Translations under genes and position numbers: made by a program
The notes under the pieces: model-generated
The model's input: the letters and a program-made list of their open reading frames with translations, nothing else
What the model was told of the DNA's origin: nothing
Database searches by the model: none
Shown here: positions 21,135-29,780 of the stretch, piece by piece
Numbering within the stretch: position 1 is the stretch's first letter
Layout of the letters: each line of letters starts with the position of its first letter
DNA from: Rhizobium lusitanum
GTDB taxonomy: Bacteria > Pseudomonadota > Alphaproteobacteria > Rhizobiales > Rhizobiaceae
Assembly (NCBI RefSeq): GCF_014189535.1
Contig: NZ_CP050308.1
Coordinates: 3,585,001 to 3,649,000 of the forward strand
Direction of reading: 5' to 3'
Length of the DNA: 64,000 bases

Positions 21135-21167
21135 AAAAAGGGCGAGATCATTGATCCCGCCCTTTTT
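21135..21167. terminator. Bidirectional intrinsic terminator
   Basis: AAAAAGGGCG (21135-21144) pairs with CGCCCTTTTT (21158-21167), and GATCA/TGATC continues the stem inside after one mismatch. A and T tracts flank both sides, so it can stop both the rightward 291-aa gene and the leftward small genes. Confidence 0.85.
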
Positions 21168-21171
21168 AAAC

Positions 21172-21336
21172 TTACAGGGGAATGCCGGCCGCCGCTGCAT
21201 ATGCGGGGTTCATTTCGCGCTTCCCGACCTTATGCAGGCCACGGGAGCGCTCGAATTCTTCCGCCGCGCGCACGGCCGAGCCGATATGCCCAACGGTATC
21301 GAGGAGGGTAAAGAGGGAGCGAAATCCTACAGACAT
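21172..21336 (-). CDS. Small conserved-looking protein, 54 aa
   Basis: ATG 21336 follows a strong GAGGAAGGA ribosome site nine bases away. The product starts MSVGFRSLFTLLDTVGHIGS, an amphipathic helix. A basic middle (AAEEFERSRGLHKVGKRE) and AYAAAAGIPL follow. Size and layout recall the very small helical proteins common in Rhizobiales, some in the DUF1127 group, but the DUF1127 signature is not evident. A terminator follows four bases after the stop. It seems to be the second gene of a two-gene unit with the 69-aa frame at 21351-21560. Confidence 0.65.
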   Translation of the reverse strand: MSVGFRSLFTLLDTVGHIGSAVRAAEEFERSRGLHKVGKREMNPAYAAAAGIPL

Positions 21337-21350
21337 GATATGATCCTTCC

Positions 21351-21560
21351 TCAGCACTGACGAAAATCGGCAAATATGGCGGTCGGGCGGGCAACGCGCG
21401 CGGAAATCCCGGTGCCGCGAGCAATCATCTGCTCATTAGCGGCAATGCCGACGCTGCGATGGCCGTTGGTGGCGCGCGCAGGCTGGATAGCGCGGCGCAG
21501 GGTATCAAACCCGCAATGGATAGGTCGAAAACGTGCTGTCACGGCCTTGGTTCCTTTCAA
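21351..21560 (-). CDS. Candidate small basic protein, 69 aa, TTG start
   Basis: This frame runs from TTG 21560, just after GGGAGGA (21564-21570), to TGA at 21351-21353. Its stop lies beside the ribosome site of the 54-aa gene. Third positions are mostly G or C through the second half, as in real genes here. The product is basic (HRSVGIAANEQMIARGTGIS) and matches nothing I know. It could instead be part of an untranslated leader; the close spacing to the next gene and the strong ribosome site favour a gene. Confidence 0.4.
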   Translation of the reverse strand: MKGTKAVTARFRPIHCGFDTLRRAIQPARATNGHRSVGIAANEQMIARGTGISARVARPTAIFADFRQC

Positions 21561-21587
21561 AAGTCCTCCCAAGACACGCCTTGTATA

Positions 21588-21601
21588 TTGCAGTGCAGCA
21601 T
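21588..21601 (-). promoter_or_regulatory. TGC-rich motif ahead of the small-gene unit
   Basis: Plus strand TTGCAGTGCAGCAT, minus strand ATGCTGCACTGCAA, followed on the minus strand by TATACA, a possible -10 box. The identical 14-mer recurs at 38981-38994 and a near copy at 36028-36041. It resembles the TGC-rich sites bound by PhaR/AniA-type regulators; that link is inference. Confidence 0.4.
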
Positions 21602-21684
21602 TGATTTCGCAATACACGCAATTGGAGTGCTGCTATGCGGTATGCGCATGGCAGCTTTCATATTCCGTTAATACTGCAAAAAAA

Positions 21685-22575
21685 TTAGCCTCTGGCTTCA
21701 GCATCGATGCGAGTTTTAAAGGCTAACAGGTCGTTCCAGGCCAATCGCTTGTTGATTGGGGCGGTGAGCAATTCCTGGGGGTGGAGGCTGGCGATCGCCG
21801 GTATCGCCCGGCCGGATATCGTCACCTCCCGCCATTGTCCGCGCAGGCCGTGGATCGTTTCATTGCTTCCAAAGAAGTGGCGGGCCGTGAAATTGCCGAG
21901 CAGCAGCAGGGCTTTCGGTTCGGCGAGCACGATCTGCCGCTCGATAAAGGGACGGCAGATCTCGATTTCCGGCGCCGACGGCGCGCGATTGCCCGGCGGT
22001 CGCCAGGGAATGACATTGGTGAGCAGGATATCGTCGCGCTTAAGACCGATGGCGACCAGCATCTTGTCGAGCAACTGTCCTGTTCGCCCGGCAAAGGGCG
22101 TACCCTCGCGGTCGTCATCGGCGCTGGGCATCGGGCCGATCACCATGACCCGGCCTTCGGGGGTGCCACTGGCGAAGATGGTCGAGCGGGCGCTGTTCTT
22201 CAGATTGCAGCTGTTGAAGGCTTCCAGCGCCGTCTTGAGTTCACTGAGCGACCGCGCGCTTTCGGCCGCGAAGCGAGCCTGCTCGACTGCCTGTTCGTCA
22301 GGAATGGCAGGTGCGTTGCGGGGCGCCGCTGCAGGAGCTGCAGCCTGCGGCGCTGCCTGACGACGCTCCGGTTGCTGTGTCGGCCGTGCTGCGGGTTGCT
22401 GCACCTCGACACGCGGCTGGGCCGCCCGCGTGCCCTGACGCGCGGCTTTCATCGCCTCGAACTCGGCGAAGCGATCGACGGCCTCCTCTTCGAGCAGCCA
22501 CTCCACGCCCGCATCCGCATGAAAATGCAGAAGGGCGGCGAGTTCGGCTGGCGAAAGGTCGTTGGCGGAGATCAT
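21685..22575 (-). CDS. Uracil-DNA glycosylase family 4-like protein with degenerate Fe-S cysteines
   Basis: The 296-aa protein has a 60-residue N-terminal region, a Gln/Pro/Ala-rich linker (about 60-100) and a UDG-superfamily domain. The domain shows a motif A variant (GPMPSADDDREGTPFAGRTG, in place of the usual GEAPG start), the NVIPWRPPGNR segment and motif B as SLHPQELL. Family 4 enzymes normally carry four cysteines for a 4Fe-4S cluster. Here the first CxxC reads FNSC and the third cysteine position reads Trp (PWRPP), leaving two. Role in removing uracil from DNA is therefore likely by fold but not assured. It stands between the Hsp70-like gene and the small genes, all on the same strand. 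Confidence 0.8.
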   Translation of the reverse strand: MISANDLSPAELAALLHFHADAGVEWLLEEEAVDRFAEFEAMKAARQGTRAAQPRVEVQQPAARPTQQPERRQAAPQAAAPAAAPRNAPAIPDEQAVEQARFAAESARSLSELKTALEAFNSCNLKNSARSTIFASGTPEGRVMVIGPMPSADDDREGTPFAGRTGQLLDKMLVAIGLKRDDILLTNVIPWRPPGNRAPSAPEIEICRPFIERQIVLAEPKALLLLGNFTARHFFGSNETIHGLRGQWREVTISGRAIPAIASLHPQELLTAPINKRLAWNDLLAFKTRIDAEARG

Positions 22576-22630
22576 GGGTGAACTGTAACCAACCCGGCAA
22601 GGCAGGGGAAGTGCTGAGTTCCCTTCCTTC

Positions 22631-23920
22631 TCACGCCGTCCACTGACTGATGTCGTCGCGCTCGCCGATCAGGGCGAGACCATGGGCGATCGAGAGCAAT
22701 TCGCCGCCGGTCTCGATCCGCTCCTGACCGAAGCGCTCGGTGAAGATGCGGCGCACGGCCGGCACGAAGGAGGTGCCGCCGGTGAGGAACACCTTGTCGA
22801 TCGTGTCGGGCGAAGTGTTGCTCCTGGTCAGTACGTCATCCAGCGCGCCCTCGATGCGGGCGAGGTCGTCGGAGATCCAGCGCTCGAAATCGGTGCGGCG
22901 CACGGTCTTGCGGCCGGCCTTGCCAAGCGGCGGGAAATTGAATTCGGCTTCTTCTTCGGCCGACAGCGCCATCTTCGTCGCCGACACCGCCTGATAGAGC
23001 GGATAGCCCTCGTCATGCTCGACGAGATCGATAAAGGTCTCCAGCTTTTCCGGCTCGATGCTGCTGCGCACCAGCTTCTTCAGGTCGGCATATTCGCGCG
23101 AGGTCTTGAAGATCGAAAGCTGGTTCCAGCGGCCGAAATTGGCATAGTAGGAGGTGGGCACTTCCAAAAGCTTGTCGAAGCTCTTGAAGTAGCTGCCCTT
23201 GCCGATCTCGGGCGAGACGATGTTGTCGATCATCCGGAAGTCGAAATGGTCGCCGGCGATGCCGACGCCCGAATGGCCGATCGGTGTCGCCGTCAGCCGG
23301 CCGGCATGGCTCTCGAAGCGGATCAGCGAATAGTCCGTCGTACCGCCGCCGAAGTCGGCGACCAGCACGGTCGCATCCGCCTTCAGATGCTGGGCGAAAT
23401 AGAAGGCGGCCGCCACTGGCTCGTAGACGTAATGGATTTCCGGAAAGCCGAACCGAGACAGCGCCTCATTGTAGCGTGCGGTGGCAAGCGAGGGATCAGG
23501 ATTGGCGCCGGCAAAATGGACTGGCCGGCCAGCGACGATGCGGCCGACATCCGCCGGCCAGCCCTCGCCGGCATAGGCGCGCAGGCGGCGCACGAAGATC
23601 TCCATCAAATCCTCGAACGTATGGCGCTTGGCATAGATCAGCGTGCCCTGGAAGAGTGCGCTCGCCGCAAAGGTCTTGATCGACTGCAGAAAGCGACAGT
23701 CGCCCGGATTGTCGATGAACTGCCGGATGGCGGCATGCCCCGCTTCGACCTTCAGGGCCGCAGCCCCAAGCCCAGGATCCTTCATGAAGGATAGTGCCGT
23801 GCGCATGCTGTCCGCCGTGCCGGCCGCACTGGTGAAGGCGACCGATTGCGTTGCCGGGCCGTCGGCCAGAGCCAGAACCGTATTCGTTGTGCCGAAGTCA
23901 AGACCAAGCGCCCGAGCCAT
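22631..23920 (-). CDS. Hsp70-like ATPase (YegD type)
   Basis: A 429-aa actin-fold ATPase. Phosphate loop 1 is LGLDFGTTNTVLAL at the start, phosphate loop 2 is VADFGGGTTDYSL near residue 192, and the adenosine loop is FLTGGTSFVPAVRRIF near residue 383. The protein ends right after the nucleotide-binding domain, so the DnaK substrate-binding domain and lid are absent. This is the normal shape of the YegD group, whose clients are not known. Only 55 bases separate it from the glycosylase-like gene, so they may be co-transcribed. Confidence 0.85.
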   Translation of the reverse strand: MARALGLDFGTTNTVLALADGPATQSVAFTSAAGTADSMRTALSFMKDPGLGAAALKVEAGHAAIRQFIDNPGDCRFLQSIKTFAASALFQGTLIYAKRHTFEDLMEIFVRRLRAYAGEGWPADVGRIVAGRPVHFAGANPDPSLATARYNEALSRFGFPEIHYVYEPVAAAFYFAQHLKADATVLVADFGGGTTDYSLIRFESHAGRLTATPIGHSGVGIAGDHFDFRMIDNIVSPEIGKGSYFKSFDKLLEVPTSYYANFGRWNQLSIFKTSREYADLKKLVRSSIEPEKLETFIDLVEHDEGYPLYQAVSATKMALSAEEEAEFNFPPLGKAGRKTVRRTDFERWISDDLARIEGALDDVLTRSNTSPDTIDKVFLTGGTSFVPAVRRIFTERFGQERIETGGELLSIAHGLALIGERDDISQWTA

Positions 23921-24047
23921 GCCCGCACTCCCTTCTGTCGAATTTTTGGAATGGGGCGAGGCCCCTCATCGAACGCGAGACGCGCCCTTGTCGTAAAGAG
24001 GGCGCGTCATGGCATGACTGGATTACGAGTGCAAGACTTGCCGAAGC

Positions 24048-24073
24048 AAAACGGGCGCCTTTTCGGCGCCCGT
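24048..24073 (-). terminator. Intrinsic terminator after the RND operon
   Basis: ACGGGCGCC (24051-24059) pairs with GGCGCCCGT (24065-24073) around a 5-base loop. On the minus strand TTTTG follows the stem. It begins seven bases past the stop of the RND gene. Confidence 0.8.
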
Positions 24074-24079
24074 TGTCTG

Positions 24080-27000
24080 TCATTCGGCCGCAATGGCGGT
24101 CGGTCTTTCCTCTTCGTGCGGATGCTTGTCCTTGCGCTTGCCGAGGCGGCCGACGAAGTCGTTCAGGCGGTTCATCTCGAGGAAGATGACCGGCGTGATG
24201 AACAACGTCAGGATCTGCGAGACGACGAGACCACCGACGACAGCGATACCGAGCGGCTGGCGAAGCTCCGAGCTGGCGCCACCGCCAATAGCGATCGGCA
24301 AAGCACCGAGCAGGGCGCAGAAGGTCGTCATCATGATCGGACGGAAACGACGCACGCAGGCTTCATGGATCGCATCCGCCGGCGATATGCCGCTAGTGGA
24401 TCGAAGCGTTTCCAGCGCGACGTCGATCATCATGATCGCGTTCTTCTTGACGATACCGATCAGCATCAGCAAGCCGATGAGCGCGATGATCGACAGGTCG
24501 AAGCCGAAGAGCTTCAGGGCGAGCAACGCGCCGAGGGCGGCTGCCGGTAGACCGGAAAGAATGGTCAGCGGGTGAATGAAGCTTTCATAGAGAACGCCGA
24601 GGACCACATAGATCGTCAGGACGGCAGCAAGGATCAGATAAGGCGTGCTGCCCTGCGACTGCTGGAAGATCTGGGCGGTGCCGCCGTAGGACGTGAAGAC
24701 GTCCGCCGGCACATTGAGGTCCTTCTTGATCTGCTCGATCTGAGCGGTAGCGTCGCCGAGCGCCTCGCCGGCCGGCAGGTTGAAGGACACGGTGGTCGAA
24801 ACGAGCTGTCCAGTCTGGTTGATGGTAACCGGCCCCGTCGTGCGTTGGACATGCGCGAAGTTCGACAGCGGAACGAGGGCGCCGCTTGCCGAAGCGATCT
24901 GGATTTCCTGAAGCTTCTGGTCATCCCAGGGCGCGCTGGTGTCATATTCGACGATGACGTCGTAACTGTCGCCCGTGGACTGGATCTGGGCCGCGGCGTA
25001 ACCCCCGAAGGATTCTTCCAGCGTCGTGCGTAGCTGATTGTTGTTGATGCCGTAGGCCGCCGCTTTTTCGGTATCGACGACGATGTTGGCCTGAAGCGCG
25101 TTGTTCTGCTCGTCCGACGTCACGTCGGTAAAGCGCGGATCGCGACGCATGGTGTCTTCGATCTTGTTGGCCCAGAGGTTGGTCTGGTCGGCGCTCAGCG
25201 CCTGTACGACGAGCTGATACTGGCTGGCTGTTTGGCGGCCACCGAAGCGCAGGCTCTGCTGCGGCGTGATGAAGGCCTTGAGACCGGCGATCTTGCCGAT
25301 GCTGGAGCGCAGTTCGCGCAACGTCTGATCCAGAGGCTCGCGCTGGTCCTTTGCCTTCAGCTCGACATACATCGTGCCATTATTCAACGGCTGTCGAGCA
25401 TTGCCGCCGACGATCGACATGACATGGGCGACGGCGGAGTTTTGCTTGACGAGTGCGGCGGCTTGGTTCTGCAGGTCACGCATGGCCGGATAGGAAATAT
25501 CCTGACGGGCCTGGGTCGAGATCGTCAGTCGGCCGATATCCTCCGTTGGGAAGAAGCTCGCCGGCAGCGCCATGAACAGATAGACCGAGAGACCGATCGA
25601 GCCGAGGAAGCAGAGAAGAACGATACCACGGTTACGCAGGCACCAGGCGACACCCCGGTCATAGCCGCGTTGGGTCCAGTCGAAGCCGATGTTGAAGATA
25701 CGCACGGGTAGCGGTGGTCGGCTGTGGCCGCCGGACAGGCGAGAGCTGAGCATTGGCGTGACGGTCAGCGAGACGATAGCCGAAGACACGATGGCGATGG
25801 CGACCACCATGCCGAATTCGTTGAAGATACGGCCGACGACACCACCCATCAGAAGGATAGGGATGAAGACGGCGATCAGCGAGATCGACATCGAGATGAT
25901 GGTGTAACTGACTTCCGCCGAGCCCTTGATCGCCGCCTGCAGCACCGGCATGCCTTCCTCGACATGCCGCAATATGTTTTCGAGCATGACGATGGCGTCG
26001 TCCACGACAAGGCCGACCGCGAGCGTCAGCCCCAGCAGGGAGATATTGTCGATACTGTATCCAAGCACATACATCATGCCGAAGGTCGAGATCAGCGACA
26101 AAGGCACGGCAAGGCCCGGAATGATCGTTGCCGTCAGGTGGCCCGTAAAGAGATAGATGACTAGGACAACGAGGCCGATGGTCAGCAGCAGCGTGAACTT
26201 CACGTCGGAAATGGCGTCACGGATCGGCTGTGCCGAGTCGTTCATGATCGTCGTTTTCACCGAAGCCGGGATTTCCGCATGCAATTGCGGCAGCTTGGCA
26301 TTGATCGCATCGACCACGTCGACGGTATTGGCGTCCGGTTGGCGCTGGATGGCGAGGATGATCGCCCGCTTGCCGTCATACCAGGAGCCAGTATTGGTGT
26401 TTTCCACGCTGTCCTGGACGTCGGCGACATCGCTCAGGTGGATCGGCGCCCCATTCGGGTTGGCGATCACCAGCGAGCGAAATTCCTGGGCATTGGTGCG
26501 CTGGGTGTTCGCATTGACGGTCATGCTCTGCGAATCGTTCTGCAGAGTGCCGACGGGAACCTGGCTGTTGGCGTTAACGAGCGCGGTGTTGACGGTGTCG
26601 ATGCCGATGCCGCGGTTCTGCAGCTTGTTCGGGTCGACTTCAACGCGCACGGCGTAGGTCTGCGCGCCAAACACCGTCACTTCGGCGACGCCCGGAAGGG
26701 TCGACAGCGACGGCGAAATGATGTCCTCGGCGATCTCGTCAAGCTTGCTGCGCGGCATCGTATCGCTCTGCACGGCCAGCAGCATGATCGGCGCATCGGC
26801 CGGATTGGTCTTGCGATAGCTCGGTGCGGTCGTCAGATTGTCGGGCAACTGGCGCGTTGCATGCGAAATCGCCGCCTGAACGTCGGCGGCGGCGGCATCG
26901 ATATCGCGGTTGAGGTCGAATTGGAGAACGATGCTCGTGTTGCCGAGCGAGTTCGTCGACGAGATTTCGCTGATGCCGGGGATGGTTTCGAACTGCTTGA

Positions 27001-27199
27001 TCAACGGCGTTGAAACCGAGGTCGCCATGGTCTGCGGGGAGGCGCCGGTCAGCTGCGCAGAAACGTTGACAGTCGGAAAGTCGACCTGGGGCAGGGCTGC
27101 CACAGGCACGAGCTGGTAGCCAGCCAGACCGGCCATGACCACACCCAAGGCCAGAAGTGTCGTTGCAACCGGCCGCTGGATACAGAAATTGGGGATCAT
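24080..27199 (-). CDS. RND efflux permease (HAE1/MdtB-MdtC type)
   Basis: Inner-membrane proton-driven pump of 1039 aa. It opens with the classical PNFCIQRPVATTLLALGVV first helix. It shows the duplicated layout of two six-helix bundles and two large periplasmic porter loops. The TM4 acidic pair is visible in GLVVDDAIVMLENILRH (about residue 400), and a GGVVGRIFNEFGMVVAI segment follows. Drug, detergent or flavonoid export is likely, with a TolC-like outer-membrane partner encoded elsewhere. It overlaps the adaptor gene by four bases, so both come from one transcript starting upstream of 28440. Confidence 0.94.
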   Translation of the reverse strand: MIPNFCIQRPVATTLLALGVVMAGLAGYQLVPVAALPQVDFPTVNVSAQLTGASPQTMATSVSTPLIKQFETIPGISEISSTNSLGNTSIVLQFDLNRDIDAAAADVQAAISHATRQLPDNLTTAPSYRKTNPADAPIMLLAVQSDTMPRSKLDEIAEDIISPSLSTLPGVAEVTVFGAQTYAVRVEVDPNKLQNRGIGIDTVNTALVNANSQVPVGTLQNDSQSMTVNANTQRTNAQEFRSLVIANPNGAPIHLSDVADVQDSVENTNTGSWYDGKRAIILAIQRQPDANTVDVVDAINAKLPQLHAEIPASVKTTIMNDSAQPIRDAISDVKFTLLLTIGLVVLVIYLFTGHLTATIIPGLAVPLSLISTFGMMYVLGYSIDNISLLGLTLAVGLVVDDAIVMLENILRHVEEGMPVLQAAIKGSAEVSYTIISMSISLIAVFIPILLMGGVVGRIFNEFGMVVAIAIVSSAIVSLTVTPMLSSRLSGGHSRPPLPVRIFNIGFDWTQRGYDRGVAWCLRNRGIVLLCFLGSIGLSVYLFMALPASFFPTEDIGRLTISTQARQDISYPAMRDLQNQAAALVKQNSAVAHVMSIVGGNARQPLNNGTMYVELKAKDQREPLDQTLRELRSSIGKIAGLKAFITPQQSLRFGGRQTASQYQLVVQALSADQTNLWANKIEDTMRRDPRFTDVTSDEQNNALQANIVVDTEKAAAYGINNNQLRTTLEESFGGYAAAQIQSTGDSYDVIVEYDTSAPWDDQKLQEIQIASASGALVPLSNFAHVQRTTGPVTINQTGQLVSTTVSFNLPAGEALGDATAQIEQIKKDLNVPADVFTSYGGTAQIFQQSQGSTPYLILAAVLTIYVVLGVLYESFIHPLTILSGLPAAALGALLALKLFGFDLSIIALIGLLMLIGIVKKNAIMMIDVALETLRSTSGISPADAIHEACVRRFRPIMMTTFCALLGALPIAIGGGASSELRQPLGIAVVGGLVVSQILTLFITPVIFLEMNRLNDFVGRLGKRKDKHPHEEERPTAIAAE

Positions 27200-28440
27200 T
27201 GCTGCGCTCCAACCGTAATCGTTTCAGTCTTCTGACCCGACTGGCCGTCAGCCGAGGCGACATTCTGAGACTTGTCATCGTTGAACTGTTCGACAACGCT
27301 CTGGCCGTCGTTGAGCTGCACCTGACCTTCGACCACGACGTGATCGCCTTCCGAAAGCCCCTTGGCGACGGCTGTGAAGCTACCGTTCTGGCGGGCGACG
27401 GTGACCGGCGTCATATGCACCTTATTGTCCTTGACGACGAACGCGTAGAAGCCTTCGGCGCCAGGACTGATCGCGACCGTGGGCGCGACGATCACGGGCT
27501 GGTTGTTGTTGAAGTGCACGACGATATTGACCGATTGGCCGGGCCAGATGGCGCCATTGGCATTGTCGAACTTCGCCTTGGCGAGGATGGTACCGGATGC
27601 GGCATCGACCTGATTGTCGTAAAAGCTCATTGCGCCCTGGCGCGACTTGCCTTGCTCCGACCGCGGCACGGTGCTGACCGGCACGGAGCCAACCTGCATC
27701 GCTTCTTCCAGCTCGCGAAGATGGCTCTCCTGCAGGTGGAACTTGACGTAGATCGGATTGTACTGCGCGATCGATACGATCGCGGTGCCGGGGCTCACAT
27801 AGGCGCCGACGCTGAGGGCGACGTCGCCGAGGCGGCCATCATAGGGCGCGCGGATCTGGGTGTTCTCAAGCAGGACCTGATCGGAAGCGAGCTGCGCCTT
27901 GTCACCGTTGACTGTCGCTGCCGCAGTATCGCGCGACGCGACGGCCTGATCCACCGTCTGCTGTGTGCCGGCGCCGTTCAACAGGCTTTTGGCACGCGCG
28001 AGGGCCGATTCGGCTTGGGTAAGAGTCGCCTGATCCTTAGCCAGCGTTGCCTCGTCCTTGTCGACGGCGGCCTGAGCTGTGCGTGGATCGAGCTTGGCGA
28101 TCAAGTCGCCGGCTTTGACCATGGCGCCGTCCTGGGCCTGGATCAACGTAATGATGCCGGATTCCTGCGCGGCGACCGTCGTCGTATCCTGCGCATCGGC
28201 CCAGCCGGTGGCGGTGACATCGTTGGCCAACGACGTTTTCGTGACGGCGACGGTTTTGACGACAGTAGCTGCGGCCTGATGTTTGCCATGTCCACCGGCG
28301 TCCGCCGTCTTGGCGCTATCCTCGGTCTTGGCGGAAGCCTTGTCGACGAAAGCGGACATAAAGGGAATACGGTCGCGATAGCTCCATACTGCGAAGGCGG
28401 CAATAACGAGAAGGCCGAGAGAGAGCCAGAATTTCTTCAT
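27196..28440 (-). CDS. RND efflux periplasmic adaptor subunit (membrane fusion protein)
   Basis: A 414-aa HlyD/AcrA-type adaptor that links the RND pump to an outer-membrane channel. It has a single N-terminal membrane anchor (FWLSLGLLVIAAFAVW) and a lipoyl half-motif GIITLIQAQDGAMVKAGDLI. A helical hairpin of heptads (about 140-195) leads to the second lipoyl half (IRAPYDGRLGDVALSVGAYV), followed by beta-barrel and membrane-proximal domains. No lipobox cysteine is present. It is the first gene of the operon; the 426-base region upstream must carry the promoter. Confidence 0.93.
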   Translation of the reverse strand: MKKFWLSLGLLVIAAFAVWSYRDRIPFMSAFVDKASAKTEDSAKTADAGGHGKHQAAATVVKTVAVTKTSLANDVTATGWADAQDTTTVAAQESGIITLIQAQDGAMVKAGDLIAKLDPRTAQAAVDKDEATLAKDQATLTQAESALARAKSLLNGAGTQQTVDQAVASRDTAAATVNGDKAQLASDQVLLENTQIRAPYDGRLGDVALSVGAYVSPGTAIVSIAQYNPIYVKFHLQESHLRELEEAMQVGSVPVSTVPRSEQGKSRQGAMSFYDNQVDAASGTILAKAKFDNANGAIWPGQSVNIVVHFNNNQPVIVAPTVAISPGAEGFYAFVVKDNKVHMTPVTVARQNGSFTAVAKGLSEGDHVVVEGQVQLNDGQSVVEQFNDDKSQNVASADGQSGQKTETITVGAQQ

Positions 28441-28866
28441 ATTTAAGAACCGGTCGAAGCGAGTTGCGGGAAATGCGATGACTTCGAAGTGGATTTATTG
28501 CGGCGCAAACAGAGACGTGTTTCGCTGCAACTTCTCACATCGCCGTTACCGCTAACGTTCGGTTATCCTGTCCCTATAACGCGAATTCATGAACGCTATT
28601 CCGCCGCAATTTATCACAGTTCGCGGTGGTGAAAAATTAAAGCTTGGAAAGCTTTGCCGATGCGACGCTTCTTGCAGCGCAGCAAATGATCGAAATGACT
28701 ATTTTTTGATTGCCGCCATGTAATAAAAGCGAGCCGAAGCCGACTTTTGCTGAGTTTATCTTGAGACAGCGAGTCCGGTCGTCATGACGAGACTCGCCGT
28801 TACTCACGCAATTGTGTTGTCACGGCTGGTTTCAGAGCGTGTCTTCTAGCGCGTGAAAGTTGTTCT
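28441..28866. other. Intergenic region upstream of the RND operon
   Basis: A 426-base AT-richer gap with no gene. It contains short palindromes such as TTCATGAA (near 28588) and a repeated AAGCTT/AAAGCTTT patch near 28640. No TetR or LysR gene lies next to the pump, so its regulator is elsewhere. No riboswitch was recognised. Confidence 0.4.
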
Positions 28867-29655
28867 TTAGAGCGATCGCGCGGCGCCGCCATCGCAACGG
28901 ATCATCGAGCCGGTTACATAACTTGCGGGTTCGCTGCAGAGGAAGGCCGCCGTGGCGGCAAATTCCTCGACGTGGCCGTAACGGCCGGCGGGAATTCGCT
29001 GCTGCCGCTCGGCGCTGATGTCCTCCAGGCTTTTGCCGCTGCGTTTGGCCGCCGCACTGTCAAGATCGGCCAACCGGTCGGTGGCGATGCTGCCCGGCAG
29101 GAGCATGTTCACGGTGATGCCATCCGCCGCCACTTCGCCCGCCAAGGTCTTGCTCCATCCTGCAAGCGCGGGACGCAGCGTGTTGGACAGTGCCAGATTG
29201 GAGATCGGCTCGATGACGCCGGAGGAGGCAACGGTGAGGATACGCCCCCATCCTTGCGCCTTCATGCCCGGTAACAGCGCATTGGTGAGCGTGATGATCC
29301 GCGCCACCATCGACAGGAAATAGGTCTCCAGCCGCTCGGCGGTCATGTCAGCCGTCGTCCCCGGCGTCGGCCCGCCGCTATTGTTGACGAGAATATCGAG
29401 GCCGCCGAGCTTGTCGGCGACCGCCTTGCTGACGACGTCCACGAAGTTGTCGTCGTTGAGATCGGCCCAGATCCAGTCGGCCCGGCCTTTGCCCTCGGCA
29501 TTGATGGCCTTGCAATTGGCTTCCAGCCTCTCGCCGCTGCGTCCACAAAGCAGGACATTCGCCCCCTCCCGCGCCAGCGCCACCGCGATGCCGTGACCCA
29601 GTCCCTTGGACGAGGCGAGAACCAGCGCTCGCTTTCCCTTGATGCCGAGATCCAT
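28867..29655 (-). CDS. SDR-family oxidoreductase-like protein (BKR-like, atypical active site)
   Basis: A Rossmann-fold protein of 262 aa from ATG 29655; a GAAGGA eight bases ahead fits this start better than the ATG three codons upstream. The cofactor loop is SSKGLGHGIA instead of the standard TGxxxGxG, and NNSGG replaces NNAG. The catalytic Tyr-x3-Lys is missing: the corresponding stretch reads SNLALSNTLRPALAGWSKTL. This agrees with the BKR-like SDR subgroup that lacks the normal tetrad. Its substrate is unknown, and whether it is an oxidoreductase at all is open. It is divergent from the ETF-QO gene, with a palindrome in between. Confidence 0.85.
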   Translation of the reverse strand: MDLGIKGKRALVLASSKGLGHGIAVALAREGANVLLCGRSGERLEANCKAINAEGKGRADWIWADLNDDNFVDVVSKAVADKLGGLDILVNNSGGPTPGTTADMTAERLETYFLSMVARIITLTNALLPGMKAQGWGRILTVASSGVIEPISNLALSNTLRPALAGWSKTLAGEVAADGITVNMLLPGSIATDRLADLDSAAAKRSGKSLEDISAERQQRIPAGRYGHVEEFAATAAFLCSEPASYVTGSMIRCDGGAARSL

Positions 29656-29765
29656 CCTGTTCATCCTTCACACTGTTTGAGTCTTTCAGGCGGAATTTAT
29701 AGAGCGCTGCAAACCGCTTTTGAAAGTTGAATGCCACGAACGATCGCGAAATATGGGTTAAAATA

Positions 29766-29780
29766 TTGACGTTAACGTAA
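29766..29780. promoter_or_regulatory. LiuR-like palindrome upstream of ETF-QO
   Basis: TTGACGTTAACGTAA holds the perfect 10-bp palindrome ACGTTAACGT (29769-29778). It resembles the ACGTNNACGT-type sites of MerR-family LiuR regulators of branched-chain amino acid and fatty acid catabolism. ETF-QO is a typical member of such regulons. The regulator identity is inference. Confidence 0.45.
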
